Below are positions 1 to 11,890 of a stretch of 64,000 nt of DNA, piece by piece. The notes beneath the pieces are model-generated. The model was given only the letters and a program-made list of their open reading frames with translations. It had not been told where the DNA came from and made no database searches. Within the stretch, counting starts at the first letter, position 1. Each line of letters begins with the position of its first letter. The stretch is from positions 18,943 to 82,942 of the forward strand of contig JACEEZ010018874.1 of NCBI GenBank assembly GCA_016584305.1. Reading direction: 5' to 3'. The stretch comes from Chionoecetes opilio. Its lineage: Eukaryota; Arthropoda; Malacostraca; Decapoda; Majidae. Made by a program: the position numbers and the translations under genes.

Positions 1-99
1 CTCATTTAAAAATGGGGGAAAAAATAAGTTTAAGGGGGCAATTTTGGGCCGATTCGGGTTACTTTTGGAAAATCATGGTAGACGGGGGCAGTAAAATAT

Positions 100-389
100 T
101 ACCTAAGACTCTCATTAAATTTAAAGATCTGAGTGTAACATCTCCTATCTGGGTCCCCCTGAACTTCCCGCTGATAATGAGCTGTTAAAACCATTTGAGG
201 TCAATGGTGATGACTATACTGGGGATACTATAACATCAGGAGATAACTCTCCCCCCCGATCAAGTATATGTCAGCATATTCACTGGTACCTCTATCAGAG
301 CTGTTAATTTTAAAATAGCTAAAGACCACAGTGCCGAGACCACTAATCAAATGTTCCGGCGCTATGTGGCCTGGGGTGATGTCACATGA
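100..389 (+). pseudogene. Unidentified protein C-terminus, frame-broken
   Basis: About 80 codons read open on the plus strand if one or two single-base shifts are allowed (near 165 and within the C run at about 250). They end at a TGA at 387-389 and include the stretch NQMFRRYVAWGDVT. Composition is protein-like, but I do not recognise the family. The stop lies about 30 bases before the long terminal repeat starting at 420, so this may be the last part of an LTR element's internal region that extends off the left edge. Against that, the 30 intervening bases are pyrimidine-rich, not the purine tract expected before a 3' LTR. Confidence 0.3.
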
Positions 390-419
390 AGCGTAACTTC
401 AGTTTTCGCCCTCCCCCAG

Positions 420-1194
420 TGTGGAAATTATCCACCAAACACCCTCTCATAATTGGTAGAGTGGTAGTTTGTCTCCCCCCCCACCCTAGTGAGAGGTATT
501 TTCCACTCATCATAGGAGGGCGCGTATAGGGATATGTATATATAATTGTAATGGTAATGGGTAATAATTAAGGTAATTTAAATAAATGATTAGTACTGGG
601 ATAGGATAAATTAATATTCCCTGTGGTTAATAAGCATTGCACTTAAATAATTAGCACCTTGATTTTGAAGCGCGGTCATTGGCCGCCGCCCATTAGATTC
701 TAGGCCACCTGACATGATGCACGGGTCATAGGTATTGGTAGCGGGGGTCTCGCCCAACTTGGATAATCAGTACACCCAGACCCTCCGTGAAGATAACATC
801 TTTTCTCTGATTAATATGAAGAGATTTTGTACATAGTTAATTGTACATATAAGTGTAAACCAATAGGACCGTGTTAAGATACAACACAAATGATAACAAT
901 CCGCCGCGGGGCAAGTTACTTTTGGTGTGATAACCATTGACGTCTCGACAACTACCGTCTCCAGCCCACCGCCTCTTGTCATACACGGGCGGCCCTGATC
1001 ACGGGTGACCACATCGGATCACAAGACCATTGCAATATTGATCCAAACCTACCGCCGAAATTCAACCCACTATCCACCGATAAGTATCCTAGTTAGTTAA
1101 TTAGCTGGGATGATGTGTCGGGAGATAGACATGGGTTTGATTGTTAGGTAAGAGAACCCTCAGATTAAATATGTATGTGATATAAATTCCCACA
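420..1194 (+). mobile_element. Long terminal repeat, copy 1 (TG...CA ends)
   Basis: This stretch is a diverged copy of the 927-bp element at 56398-57324. It begins TGTGGAAATTATCCACCA, shares the block ending ATTAGATTCTAG (about 690-701) and the GTATCCTAGTTAGTT block near 1086, and ends AATTCCCACA. TG...CA ends with short inverted termini are the hallmark of LTRs. The five bases on the two sides (CCCAG and GTAGA) do not match, so it is not a solo LTR with preserved target duplication. It fits either a 3' LTR whose element continues left, or an eroded copy. The orientation is inferred from an AATAAA-like signal near the right end of the cleaner copy. Confidence 0.65.
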
Positions 1195-1199
1195 GTAGA

Positions 1200-1309
1200 A
1201 ATAGTATTAGTAGTAGTAGTAGTAGTAGTAGTAGAAATAGTAGTAGCGGTCATAGTAGTAGTAGTAGTAGTAGTAGTAGCAGTAGTAGAAGTAGTAGTAG
1301 TAGTAGTAG
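1200..1309. repeat. TAG trinucleotide microsatellite
   Basis: An imperfect TAG array with interspersed TAGAAA and TAGCAG units. It abuts the TTCAG tail of the LINE fragment to its right. Another TAG array lies on the far side of that fragment (2723-3170), so the LINE appears to have landed inside one ancestral TAG array. Confidence 0.95.
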
Positions 1310-2722
1310 TTCAGTTCAGTTCAGTTCAGTACATTTTATTTCGTAATAAACTTACATAGTAGAGTAGAACGCACATGATCTACAATAAGAAAAAATACAA
1401 TGTTATTGTTACATACAAACAGCATAATTTGCACATATATATGCTAAATCTTTCATTATGTATTTTTTATCTTTCACCTTAAGATACAAATTAAAAATCT
1501 CATACATTTACAATAAACATAAAGGTATGGATAGGCTAACCATTCAAATCAATTGATATAAATTAAAATTATCCTATAAAGTATATATATACAAAACTAA
1601 AATACGTAATACATTTGTAAACAACATAGGAAATATAAAAAGTTAACGCCCCTAATCTATGAAGGGATTAATATCCATAAAACAGGGGCCTTCTCGCCTC
1701 TCCTCATGTCGCTGTACCCAGACTATCCTGGCTTTAAATAACATCCAGAGCCTCTTCAATTATTGATATTGTAATACTGATCAAATAAAGTCTAACATAA
1801 GTCATAAAAAGACCTTTTGTATAAAAATATATATATATTTAATGATAGTTTGCTAGACCTAATATCTTTTAAAGATCTAGCTTGTATAATGGCTGTGAGA
1901 TGCCTTAATAATAATGATTGCAGTTTTCAGCAAGTGATGTGGCTGCTGGGCATATGTGGTACATCCCCGACATGAGTTTTTAAACCATTATTATATGCTA
2001 CATTAAATGCTTTAAAAATACAAGATCTAAAACTGAGGTACCATTCCATAGGGCCAAGCCAATTATGACAGCAGTAAGAGTTAAATAAAAAAAAAAAACA
2101 TTAATCTAAAAGACTTAAAATCTCTATATACACTATTAAAAGATAAGTAAAATGAATTTAACCGAAAATCGATGTCCATCACTATCTTTAAGAAATTGAG
2201 GAAATATTGTGTCCTAAGTATTTGTAGCAGCTCACAACTTTAGTTCATCGCCATTAAGTTTTATTATTACCCAATACAATTTTTTTCTTAGATTAAATCC
2301 TCATACATCTGTTTTTTTCTTTTTGTTTATGCACAAGTTTGTGATTACAATTTCTTACATAAATAAATTGTATAATACCTCCATGTCGGCTCTGACACAG
2401 GCCAGAGAACCAAGATCATCAGCGTAACCTACAACATTAGTCTGTGGACACCAAGCCTACATTCTATGTCAAGCTGGAACCTTTTTCATAATGTCATTTA
2501 TATAAAAATTAAATAAAAGTGGGGATAAAACACCTCCTTGCCTTGTTTTCAATGAAATAAAATTCACTCTTGGACTGATGCCATCTTGACTTGTGCTTGT
2601 TGTTTCTAAAGTAAGTGGATTAATGTGAGGGTCAGATCACAGGTATACCTGAGGATAACATTTCTTACCAAGCAGGAAATGATCTATTCTATCGGAAAAG
2701 GCTTTACGTAAAATCAAGCAAA
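1310..2722 (-). mobile_element. CR1/L2-like non-LTR retrotransposon, 5'-truncated
   Basis: On the minus strand the fragment opens with the reverse transcriptase block FVDLSKAFDRIDH (seen best in the duplicate at 11208-11441). It continues through GGVLSPL-like and YADDLGSLA sequence (about 2400-2450, the catalytic YADD box) and on to the C-terminal part with a WVQRHEER-like stretch near 1700. It ends in a short tail of four CTGAA units (TTCAG on the plus strand, 1310-1329). Pentanucleotide tails and this RT spacing are usual in the CR1/L2/Rex group. Several frameshifts and stops break the frame. The 5' truncation point is exactly at a TAG array. No autonomous function is expected. Confidence 0.7.
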
Positions 2723-2796
2723 AGTAGTAGTATAGTAGTATTGTAGTAGTAGTAAAGTATAAATAGTAGTAGTGGGTAAAGATTGTACTAGAGGAT

Positions 2797-2831
<35 letters not shown>

Positions 2832-3172
2832 TATTAGTAGTGCGTATAGTAGTCGTAGTAAGTAGTAGTATTAGAAGAAATAGTAGTATAAATATTAGTG
2901 GTCATAGTATTAGTAGTAGTAGTAAGTAGTAGTAGTAGTAGTATATAGTAGTAGTAGTTAGTGGAAAAATAGTAGTAGAAATAGTAGTAGTAGAAATAGT
3001 ACTAGTAAGTAGTAATAGTAGGTAGTAGTAGTAGTTAGCAGTAGTAGAAGTAGTAAGTATAAGAAGAAATAGTAGTAGAAATAGTAGTAGTAGTCGTAGT
3101 AGTAGTAGTAAGTAGTAGTAGTAGTAGTAGTAGATATATGTAGTAGTAGTAGTAAGTAGTAGTAGTAGTCAC
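2723..3172. repeat. TAG microsatellite with variant units
   Basis: About 450 bp of TAG units interrupted by TAGAAA, AAGTAG and other variants. The corresponding array in the duplicate is at 11443-11890 and is more regular, so many interruptions here are probably consensus errors. Long open frames across it, such as tyrosine-rich ones on the minus strand, are artefacts of the repeat. Confidence 0.95.
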
Positions 3173-3690
3173 CTTCACAACGCTTCAACCTTCAAAACGG
3201 CCCGCACGCCAGCCCACGTACAACACCACACAAATACAAGACATAACAATCTGACTCAGCCCCCCTCACCCTCTTCAGCCCTCCTCCTCGCCAAGGTATC
3301 AGCCCTCCCACTCTCGCCCCCGCGCGTCGTCTCGAAGCCCCTCCATCTCGCCCCTCGCCCCTCCATCCAATCCTCGCCCTCGCTGCCCTGCCCTTGCTGA
3401 GTTTGCTTCAAAATTTACTTGACTTGACTTTCCTTTCTGTTCAAAAAGGCAAAAAACAAAATAAGGCCTCTCTTCCTCTATCTAACCCATCAGTGTTGCA
3501 TGCTCTGGGTTTTTGTGTATTGTCTGTATATTTATAATAGTGTAAAGTTATTGCGTGTCCAACTCATGATACTTTGATGTTTGGACAATGTAATACTCAA
3601 AAAAATAGAAGAGAAATAATTCAAAGCAGCATTAACATGTCATTCTCCATCCTCTTTTCTAGCCCCCCCTCGCCAGTTGTTCATTTGACC
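3173..3690. other. Spacer of duplicated block, no gene seen
   Basis: Single-copy-like sequence present in both duplication units (here and 11891-12224). This unit has roughly 150 extra bases of repeated CTCGCCCCTC-type sequence around 3280-3390. I see no coding potential or RNA gene. Confidence 0.6.
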
Positions 3691-3842
3691 ATCACGGGTT
3701 TCCCGAAAGAACCAAACGATTAAACAGAAGTTCATAACAGGATATGACGCACACACACACACACACACACACACAGTGGCTCACGGGTTTCCCGAAAGAA
3801 ACGATTCAACAGAGGTCAACAAAAGGGAATATGACGCACACA
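3691..3842 (+). repeat. Short internal duplication around a CA run
   Basis: The motif CACGGGTTTCCCGAAAGAA followed by an ACGATT...ATGACGCACACA stretch occurs twice in succession (from 3696 and from 3782), separated by a CA dinucleotide run at 3749-3775. The same arrangement is at 12225-12372 in the second duplication unit. Slippage or unequal exchange at the CA run could have produced it. Confidence 0.8.
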
Positions 3843-3943
3843 TGGCCGGAAGAAGCTGGTACAAATTTTTTGGGGGCTGGTGGGGGGCTGGTATAATTTT
3901 TTTGGGGGGGCAGTTTTATATTTTTGTATTAATTATCTTGTCC

Positions 3944-4145
3944 AAGCTCGCTTCGATCGCTTGACACCTATTTCAGCCGAATCAGGTGTCATATAGGCTT
4001 TGTAAATTTTTCCTCTTCTTCTTCTTGTGACTACTTTTGCGGGAGCCGGGTTATAAACAGGCGCTAAGGAAGAAATTTGGGCGTAGAAAGTTATATTTCG
4101 TCTCTTAACTCATTGTCCAAGCGAGCGGGGGGGGAAAGCGAGCTT
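3944..4145. mobile_element. Small MITE with ~24-bp terminal inverted repeats
   Basis: The left end reads AAGCTCGCTTCG... and the right end is its inverted copy, built on CCAAGCGAGCG...CGAGCTT. The duplicate at 12476-12667 shows the inverted termini cleanly. Here the right terminus is disrupted by a G-run error around 4127-4135. The interior has no coding capacity. Family is not assigned. Confidence 0.65.
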
Positions 4146-4397
4146 TACCATTTATACAAAATTCGTATATATTGTGCCTGGAGACATTAGTGCAGTGGCG
4201 AAATTAATGCATTAGTGCAATGAAAATAAATGTGTTCGTACTCCTCACAATCACGTGTCTGAGGGTTCTGCTCACACAGATACCACCACCACCCCACACC
4301 ACCACCAGACTAGCTCGTGGACCACCGTCCGGGTTAGGACTGGTCGGCTCTGTGGACTAGACATTGTCAACGCGGCACCGGTTGTTGGGGTGCGGGG

Positions 4398-6130
4398 GTG
4401 CGCGCGCCCCCTGCCGGCTCGTTAAACCTTAGGTTTTGCCTTCGCATCCCCCCGTCCCACTGTGTTCCTGGTCCCTGCCGTCCTTCGGCGGCCTTGGCCG
4501 CCGCCATGCCTGGGTCTTTGCCTGGTATCGGGGCGAACATGGGACTAGAACCAGGAATTCCCTGCCTCTCCAACAAGCGCGGCGCGGAAATAGCGCGCCC
4601 GCCCTCCCCGCCCAGGAAGACCCGGAAATCCCCCCGCCCTCCCTCAGGAACATCGCCAAGCAGCCCCAAGAGCACAAGCAGCTGCCCCAGGATCCACTGC
4701 AGCTGCCCCAGGATCCACTGCAGCTCCCTGGAGCCGCAGCATCCCCCGGACACACAAACTACAGGCTACTTTCCTGCTCCGGGCCGTAATGGCCCCGTGT
4801 TTTCGCTCACCCCGGCGGTCTTCTCATGCACTTCTACCAGCCCGTTTGGGGCAAGTACATCATTGAGGGGGAGACTCACCCGCTCCCTAGTAATTGGGGG
4901 GATCAGCCTTGGTGGTGGCGGCTGTGGAGAGTGTCATCCCCAGGGTGCCCATCCTACAGGACGTCCCTTCACCCTAGGGGACTGGCCAAGTTACTTGCCG
5001 CCGTACCGAAGGGCGGTGCCCCGGGCGCAGTATGGGAAGTGGGTCCCCTCTCTGAGGAAATTAAGACCTTGAGGAGATCCGAGTACCCTGGGGGCCCTGG
5101 ACGGCAGTGACCATCGAGGAGGTCTGTGGATCCCCCCCCGAAGCCTGCCCCGCTCCACCATGGGTAGGTGGATCCGTCTCAAGGTGACAGGTTCCTTACC
5201 TCAAGGGTGTGCATTGGCCATCTGGTGTTCTGGCCACAGGCCCTACCTGCTCCCGATCCTCCGTTACCCTGCTGGTCTAAAGGTTGGCCACTTCCATCAA
5301 CACCGGCCGATCTTCCGTGCGCTGCGGCCGCTGCAGCGGCCCCCATCTGAGCCAGGGGCGAAGTTGCCTGTGACAGGCCCTTCCGCTGTTTTCAGTGTGG
5401 GGGGCATCATGGCCCCAGGTCTGCCCCCACTGGCCCTTATCAACCAGGAGGCCCAACAACTGTAGGCAGGCTGGTCCAGGAAGGGATGCCCTTCCTACAT
5501 CAAACAGTCGTCTGCGGCTCATCCCACTCCCGACATTCCGGCCACCGTCCTCCATCACGACCTCCCACTTGCCATCCCCTATGGCTGCAATCACCACCCC
5601 CATGGCCGTCCCACCCCGATATCGCTTATTCTCTGTTGCCACGGGTAAACAAGTACACTGTCTCAAGGACCCTAACGGAGGATGATGACCCTCCCCGGGA
5701 CCTCCTCTGCCCCCCCCCTTCTCCTTTCCTCCCTCGCGGGCGGCGGCCCGTTCCCTTCCCCCAAGACCCAGACGCTATGTACGATCGCCCCGCCAGCCGG
5801 CTGCAGCCGGCTGCATGATTGCACCCATTGTGCGCCTGCTGGGGGTTCATATTATCCTGCCTCCCCTGGGGAACTCCACCCACGTCACGACAGAGGCGGA
5901 ATCCACCATCCGCCGTCCTTCCTCTCTCGGGACATGCCGTGGCCTGCCTCCTCTGCCCCCCGTGCTGCTTCTCGGCACCCAAACGCATTCCTGGGCCCAC
6001 CCCCACCGCCCAAACACGCGCCTCAATTTGCTACCCCCCTTCCGCATCCTGTTCCGTTTTCCCCCCCCCCCCCCCCATGACAAGACACAACGTCATGCGC
6101 GCAGATAATTCACCCTTCTCATGGAAGCTT
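4398..6130 (+). pseudogene. LINE copy A ORF1, gag-like zinc-knuckle protein
   Basis: The nucleic-acid-binding first ORF of the LINE. The N-terminal part encodes a proline/glutamine-rich linker in which a 21-bp unit (CAGCTGCCCCAGGATCCACTG) is repeated at 4678-4722. A Cys/His cluster lies at about 5318-5420: a first CGRCSGPH-type knuckle and a second CFQCGGHHGPRSAHC knuckle, the latter matching the C-x2-C-x3-H-x6-C spacing typical of the last knuckle in I/Jockey-type gag ORFs. No single frame spans the ORF. Shifts are frequent and lie in homopolymers, so they are probably sequencing errors on top of real decay. The exact start is not determinable. Confidence 0.6.
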
Positions 6131-6229
6131 ACCGCCTTTACCACCAGGGCTCGTCAGTCCCTGCCATACCTACTAGCAGTCCTTTGGCCCCACTCTCCTT
6201 CCGTCCTCAACGTTTTCCTCCAGTCTAGG

Positions 6230-9200
6230 CCATCTCCCTTCTCCTGTTGGATGCCCCTTCCCTGCTCCGGAAGACCCCCGAGTTCAAGACCTACTTGGGG
6301 GAAACTTTACCTGCGGTGGGTTGGGTTGTTGAGACGTGCTCGCCCCCCACCTCTCCCTCACCTAACCGGCTAACACATCATCCGGAAGAACAACCCAGGG
6401 CGTGGAGGGGGCGTCCTCCTTGCAATTCACGACTACTCCCCTTGAACCATCGCCCCCTTGCCCGTCCCACATGGCAGCACACGTCCGCCCTCGAAGTGGT
6501 CGCAGCCAGGGTTGCTACGGCAACAGGGTGGAGTTATCCGTACGGTCCTGCTATAAACGCTGATGGTGCCACATACCGGACTGACTCACTACTTTTCCCT
6601 CCTTCCTCCGCTGTTTGTCATCATGGGTGACTTAATGTGCCATACAGGTGCTGGGGAACCTGACCTCCTCTCCACCACTCACCAACACCTCCGGGAGGCG
6701 CTCTTTTCAGCTCATCCTTGCTCGCCTCGCCTGTCCCTTCTTTCACCCCCGGGTCTGCCCTACCCGTTACCATCCCCACACGGGTGCCACTTCTATCTGT
6801 ATTGGCCTATTCTTGGGGACCCAGCCTTCAGTGCCATGACCGTCACCACTATAGGGGCCTTACATGGGGATGACCACCTTCCCCTCCTCACGCGCCTCCT
6901 TTCCTGCCGTCACTGCCAGGCCTCACCCCGGTTGCCTGCCTCGCTGGAAACTCACGCCTTCCGGCTCGGCTGGGCCCTCACGAGGCGGCACTCCACGACC
7001 CACCGGATCTCTCCTCCCTTCCCTTGGAGGACGGCCGCCGCTGGCCCTCCCTTTCCCATTCTGGAGACGCGCGAAAGGCTGTGGTGCCTCCATCTCTCGA
7101 ACGCTCGCGCACCCCCCTCGCCGTCCGGGGCAAATCTTGGTGGAACGACGACTGCTGCCCAGGGCAGTCAAGAAGGCCCGGAAGGAGGGCAAATTGGAAC
7201 CTATGGGCGTGTCGAAAAGGCCCACACTACAACTACAGCTTGGGGCTCAATATCATAGACTCGATGCCATAAATGTGCCCAGGACCATCCTCCTTGCCCA
7301 GAGTAGGGCGTGGGGCTCCCTGTACTTCCCTGCGCTTCCCTCTCTCCCATCCTCCTCCACAAAGCGTAACGGTGGGATTTTGTTTTTCCCACTCCATGGA
7401 GGGGAAAACACAACGCCTCCACTCTGCCCCTGAGGATGGGTGCCCAACCCCCTCCTAGATGACCCGTTGCAGAAGCTGCATATGCTTGCCGCACACTATC
7501 AGGACAAGATTGGTCTCCGGTTCTCCTCTCGTCTTCGCGGTCCATCCCTTAACCATCCAATGCGGCAGATAAATACTGCTGTTGCCCATCCCCTGGCATC
7601 CCCGGCACTCTCACCAGTCCTTTCACGACTGATGAGATGGACCGGCCTTGTCCCCACCTTAAGAAACCAGGGAAAAACTGCGGGCCGGGATAATGTGCCG
7701 TTGATTTCCTGCTTCACACTATGAACACCCCACCACTCCCTTAGAAGTCCACGGCACTCTCCCTCTTCAACACCAGTTGGCTTCGGGGCGTCTTTCCTAC
7801 TACTGGAAATCCTCCACCCTGCTACCTCTACCCAAAACCCGGAAGGACCCCACACTCCCGTCCCCACATACCGCCTCTATCGCTCTCCTCTCCATGCGTG
7901 GGTAAGCTCCTGGAGCGACTGGTGGCCACTCGCCTATCTGGTGGCTGGAGGATGGCCATCTCCTGAGGAGTCCAGTGTGGCTTCAGGCCCCGCAGGAGCA
8001 CCCTAAGATTCCTGGCGCAGCTGGAGTATCACATCTCGACACTTACCGGGGTAAGGAGGTTCATGACCTCCCTCTTTGTAGATCTAGAGGGAGCATTTGA
8101 CTCTGCGTCCTCACGAAGCAGCCTCCGTAAGTTGCTTCCATGGAATCACGGGACCCACCCTTGCCTGGCCTCCGGTCATTCTTGTCAGGCCGGTCTTTTC
8201 AGGTTGCGGTTGGTGCCTCCACCTCTCCTTCCCGTCCATGCAGAGAGGAGTGCCGCAGGGTTCCATCCTCGCCTTTGCTGTTTTCAATGTCCTCCTCTCA
8301 GACCTCCACATTCCTCCCACTCTCACCTTTTATCTATGCAGACGACATTACCATCATCAGCAGAGCAACACTCAGGCCCATGCATACAGCTATGCTTGCA
8401 GAGGGCAGCGATTACCTAACTGCGGGTTAGGACATGGGGTCTCTCAATTAATGCTCCCAAAAGCTCTCCTTAGTGCTTCCCCTCAAGCCTGTCCGCTCTC
8501 CCCAACCCACTGTCACCCTTAGTGGCTCCCCGGTGCCTTACACAAGGTCCCACACCTTCCTCGGTATGCGGCTGGATGGTCCCCGCCTGACCCTGGTCTC
8601 ATCATATTGAGTACTCCGTACCAACCTGCAAACGCGCCTCACCATCATGAAGCGGTGCTGGTGTCCGCTGGGGTGCCGTCGTGACCTCCTTTTGCACTAC
8701 TACCAGCGGCCCTTCAGATTAGGGGAGGGTCCTATGGCAGCTGCATTTATGGCTCGGCGGCCCTTATCCCACCTCCAGGAACTGGACATCCCTGCAAAAT
8801 GCGGCCCGAGGATCTCCATGGGGGCAAATGAGGTCCTCACCACTGTCATCGCCCATACACGCAGAGAGCGGTATCCCTCGTTGCAGGTACACAGGAGGGA
8901 GATCCTCTGTAGCCAGTACCACCGACATCATGTCCCTCCCACCATCCCCCCCTCGCCACTCTCTAATGCCAACTCCGGTGTGGATCCTCACACTCCGTCT
9001 GGCTTCCCCTGGAGCCCGTTCGCCCTACTGGTCGTGCACTGCTGGCCCCACTCTGTGCTGAACCTGCCACCACACCTCCTACTCAGCCCAGTCAGCCCAC
9101 ACTCCCGTCCCATCCTGGCTGGACATTTCCCCCGTTGGTTTGCCCTGACTATCCCAATCTTCCTCCCAAAAACTTAGGCTAGCGTCCTGGCGCTCCTTAT

Positions 9201-10140
9201 TCTCGTCAACTCGACATGTCACTACACTCTACCAAAAACCCTTAAGATCTTCATGACGGCTCTCACTTCCCCCACCATTCCGTCTACGGCGCCTGCGTCT
9301 ATGACCCTCGGCCCCAACATCTTGCAGGACGGGCGGCTGCCGCCCCTGAAACGGACGTTCTGACGGCGAACTCTTCCGCCATGCAGGCTGTGTCTTACCT
9401 GAACACCACCTACGCCCCAGCCGAGTTGTGATCTACACAGACTCTCCTCTCCTACCCTCCATCTCCTTCCTCTCGTCGGTCGCCCGGCTTCCTCCAAAAG
9501 AGCCATGGTTCACCTGTACTCCCTGCACCGGCTACTCCTCCTCCCTCACCTCAGTGGGCTGGAAGATCCCTTTGCAGTGGGTGCCTTCCCACTGCAATAT
9601 CCGGGGCAACGAGGTAGCTGATGCCTGCTGCAAAGATGGCACTCGCTCGGAGTAAAACATCACCCCCCCTTCACCCGCTGCTGCCGCTCTTCTCACGCAC
9701 CGCCCGCCAACGTCCTCATTTCCGAATGTCTGCCGCTCCATGCCGGGATAGGCGCTCGGCGACGCCCTCCGTGGCCACCTCCATGGTCAATACCCGTACA
9801 GACTCGCCCGCAGCGTGGATAAAGACAACGTCCCGCGTCCTTGGATGTCGCCCTCACCCTCTGAGGATCGGTCACACAACACTCAGAGCATACCTGCATC
9901 GTCTGCAGCTCACGCCCGACCCGTACATGCCCCCTTGTGCAGGAACGTTCCCGGAGTCCATTGACCACTTCCTGCTGCATGTCCTCCGCTTCCACTCCCC
10001 CGAACAACTTCTACGTGGTCCAAACTCATCGCCCTGAACGTCCCACCTTTGACCTGCCACACCTGCTGGCCGCCGCTGCCGTCCACCCACACGACGAACG
10101 CCCCCAGTCATCCGCCTCCCTGTGCCTTTCCTGAGCAAGA
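6230..10140 (+). pseudogene. LINE copy A ORF2, endonuclease-RT-RNase H
   Basis: Pieces of the polyprotein appear in shifting frames. The endonuclease runs from about 6245, with GDL/GDFNAHH-type sequence at about 6620-6640. RT includes FVDLEGAFDSA at 8075-8107, QRGVPQGSIL at about 8240-8270 and the catalytic YADDITIIS at 8333-8360. RNase H has IYTDS near 9432 and WVPSHCNIRGNEVAD at about 9580-9625. A C-terminal Cys-His finger lies at about 9925-9990. These domains perform target nicking, reverse transcription on the nicked end, and RNA removal. At least a dozen frameshifts are present, so it is a dead or badly sequenced copy. Confidence 0.75.
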
Positions 10141-10250
10141 CTAATCAACTGTCCTCGACTGTGATTAATTCACGGCTGTACAACCCAAGGGCGAATATCG
10201 TCGATTTCGACTCACGCCCTTCAACAACAAACACAACACAACAACAACAC

Positions 10251-11200
10251 CACCACCACACCACCACCACCACACCATGCCAACCACTCCCACACCACCA
10301 CACCACCACCACCACCATATAACCACCACCACCACCACCACCCACAGGACACCACCAACACCACACTATCACCACACCACACCACACAGCAGCACCACAC
10401 CTCACCACAACCACCTCCTACCACCACACCCCACCACCACCACCTCATACCACCACACCACCACACACCACCACCACCACACCCACCACCCACCACCACC
10501 ACACACCACCACCACCTCTACCACCACCACACCACCACCACCACCACCACGTAGCACCACCACCAACACCACCACACACTACCACCACACCACCACCACC
10601 CCACCACCACACCACACACCAAACCACCTCCACCACATCTACTACCACCACACCACCACCACACACCACCACCACCACTCCACCAGTGCCCACACCCCAC
10701 CACACCACCACCACACCCCCACCACCACACTGTACCACCACCACACCACCACCACCACCACACCACCAACACCACCACACCCACCACCAGCACTAACACC
10801 ACCACACCACCACCACACCACCACCACCACTCACCACCACCACACCAACCACCACACCACCACCACCACATAACCCCACCACCACCACTACCACCACCAC
10901 CACACCACTACCACCACCACCACAACCACCACCACCGACCACCATCACCACCACCACCACCACCACCACCCACACCACCAACACCACCACCACACCATCA
11001 CCATCAACATCACCACGCACCACCCCCCCATTAACACCATTACCACCACCACACCACTACCACCCCACAACCACAACAACACCACCACTACCACCACCAC
11101 CACACCACCATCACCACCACCACCACCACCAGCACACCACCGACCACGACCAATCACCACACCACCACCACCACCAACATCATCCACCACCAACCCACCA
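10251..11200. repeat. CCA-type microsatellite array
   Basis: About 950 bp of CCA/CAC units with CACA interruptions, directly after the LINE tail. It matches the array at 18716-19700 in the second unit. Histidine/threonine-rich or glycine/valine-rich open frames across it are repeat artefacts. Confidence 0.95.
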
Positions 11201-11207
11201 AGGGAAA

Positions 11208-11441
11208 CTTTTTCAATAATGCCCATTTATATAAAAATTAAATAAAAGTGGGGATAAAAACACCTCCTTGCCTTGTTCAATGAAAAAAAAATTCACTCTT
11301 GGACTGATGCCATCTGACTTGTGCTTGTTGGTTTCTAAGTAGGGGGTTAATGTGGGGGTTTCAGATCAACAGGTATACCTGAGGATAACAGTTTCTTACC
11401 AAGCAGGAAATGATCTATTCTATCGAAGGCTTTACTTAAAT
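11208..11441 (-). mobile_element. CR1/L2-like LINE fragment, duplicate (RT 5' part)
   Basis: Minus-strand sequence encoding TFVDLSKAFDRIDHFLL and a downstream QGGVFIP/INDI-like stretch, equivalent to about 2486-2722. Only the first third of the fragment is present because the duplication boundary cuts it. It starts next to the TAG array at 11443, as in unit 1. Confidence 0.75.
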
Positions 11442-11442
11442 C

Positions 11443-11528
11443 AACAAAAGTAGTAGTAGTAGTAGTAGTTGTAGTAGTAGTAGTAGTATAAATAGTAGTA
11501 GTGGTCAAAGTATTAGTACTAGTAGGAT

Positions 11529-11606
<78 letters not shown>

Positions 11607-11636
11607 AAGAAATAGTAGTATAAATATTAGTGGTCA

Positions 11637-11693
<57 letters not shown>

Positions 11694-11807
11694 AAGAAAT
11701 AGTAGTAGAAATAGTAGTAGTAGAAATAGTAATAGTAGTAGTAATAGTAGTAGTAGTAGTAGTAGCAGTAGTAGAAGTAGTAGTAGTAGAAGAAATAGTA
11801 GTAGAAA

Positions 11808-11871
<64 letters not shown>

Positions 11872-11890
11872 TAGTAGTAGTAGTAGTAGT
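11443..11890. repeat. TAG microsatellite, duplicate
   Basis: Around 450 bp of regular TAG units with scattered TAGAAA and TAGAAG interruptions. Poly-valine and poly-tyrosine open frames across it on both strands are not genes. Confidence 0.95.

Larger units (their letters stand above)
4308..10250 (+). mobile_element. Two-ORF non-LTR retrotransposon (LINE), copy A
   Basis: Near full-length copy of the element also seen at 12831-18715 and, most cleanly, at 23043-28754. All three start with GACTAGCTCGTG and end in a CAA-rich tail after the GGCTGTACA...ATATCGTCGATTTCGA block. The order is ORF1 with zinc knuckles, ORF2 with apurinic-type endonuclease, reverse transcriptase, RNase H and a C-terminal zinc finger. 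That architecture places it in the I/Jockey group. This copy sits inside a CAC/CCA microsatellite, with a short stretch on the left (about 4271-4307) and ~950 bp on the right. Many indels break both frames, so it is unlikely to be functional as written. Confidence 0.9.
2486..11207. repeat. Large tandem duplication, unit 1
   Basis: This interval and 11208-19700 carry the same features in the same order: 5' part of the CR1-like fragment, TAG array, a spacer with an internal ~85-bp duplication and CA run, a ~190-bp MITE, the ~5.9 kb LINE, and a ~1 kb CCA array. The left breakpoint falls in the CR1 fragment at about 2486, where unit 2 starts abruptly after the CCA array. Differences are mainly homopolymer-length changes. 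It may be a true segmental duplication or an assembly artefact in which two haplotypes or overlapping contigs were joined head to tail. Confidence 0.8.

Noticed and set aside
420..1194. Non-autonomous DNA transposon with 11-bp inverted ends
   Set aside because: The cleaner copy shows TG...CA ends and a 5-bp target duplication, which fits an LTR better than a cut-and-paste transposon.
10277..11200. Histidine/threonine- and glycine/valine-rich long open frames
   Set aside because: They are translations of a CCA microsatellite, open in several frames on both strands, without any domain or gene signals.
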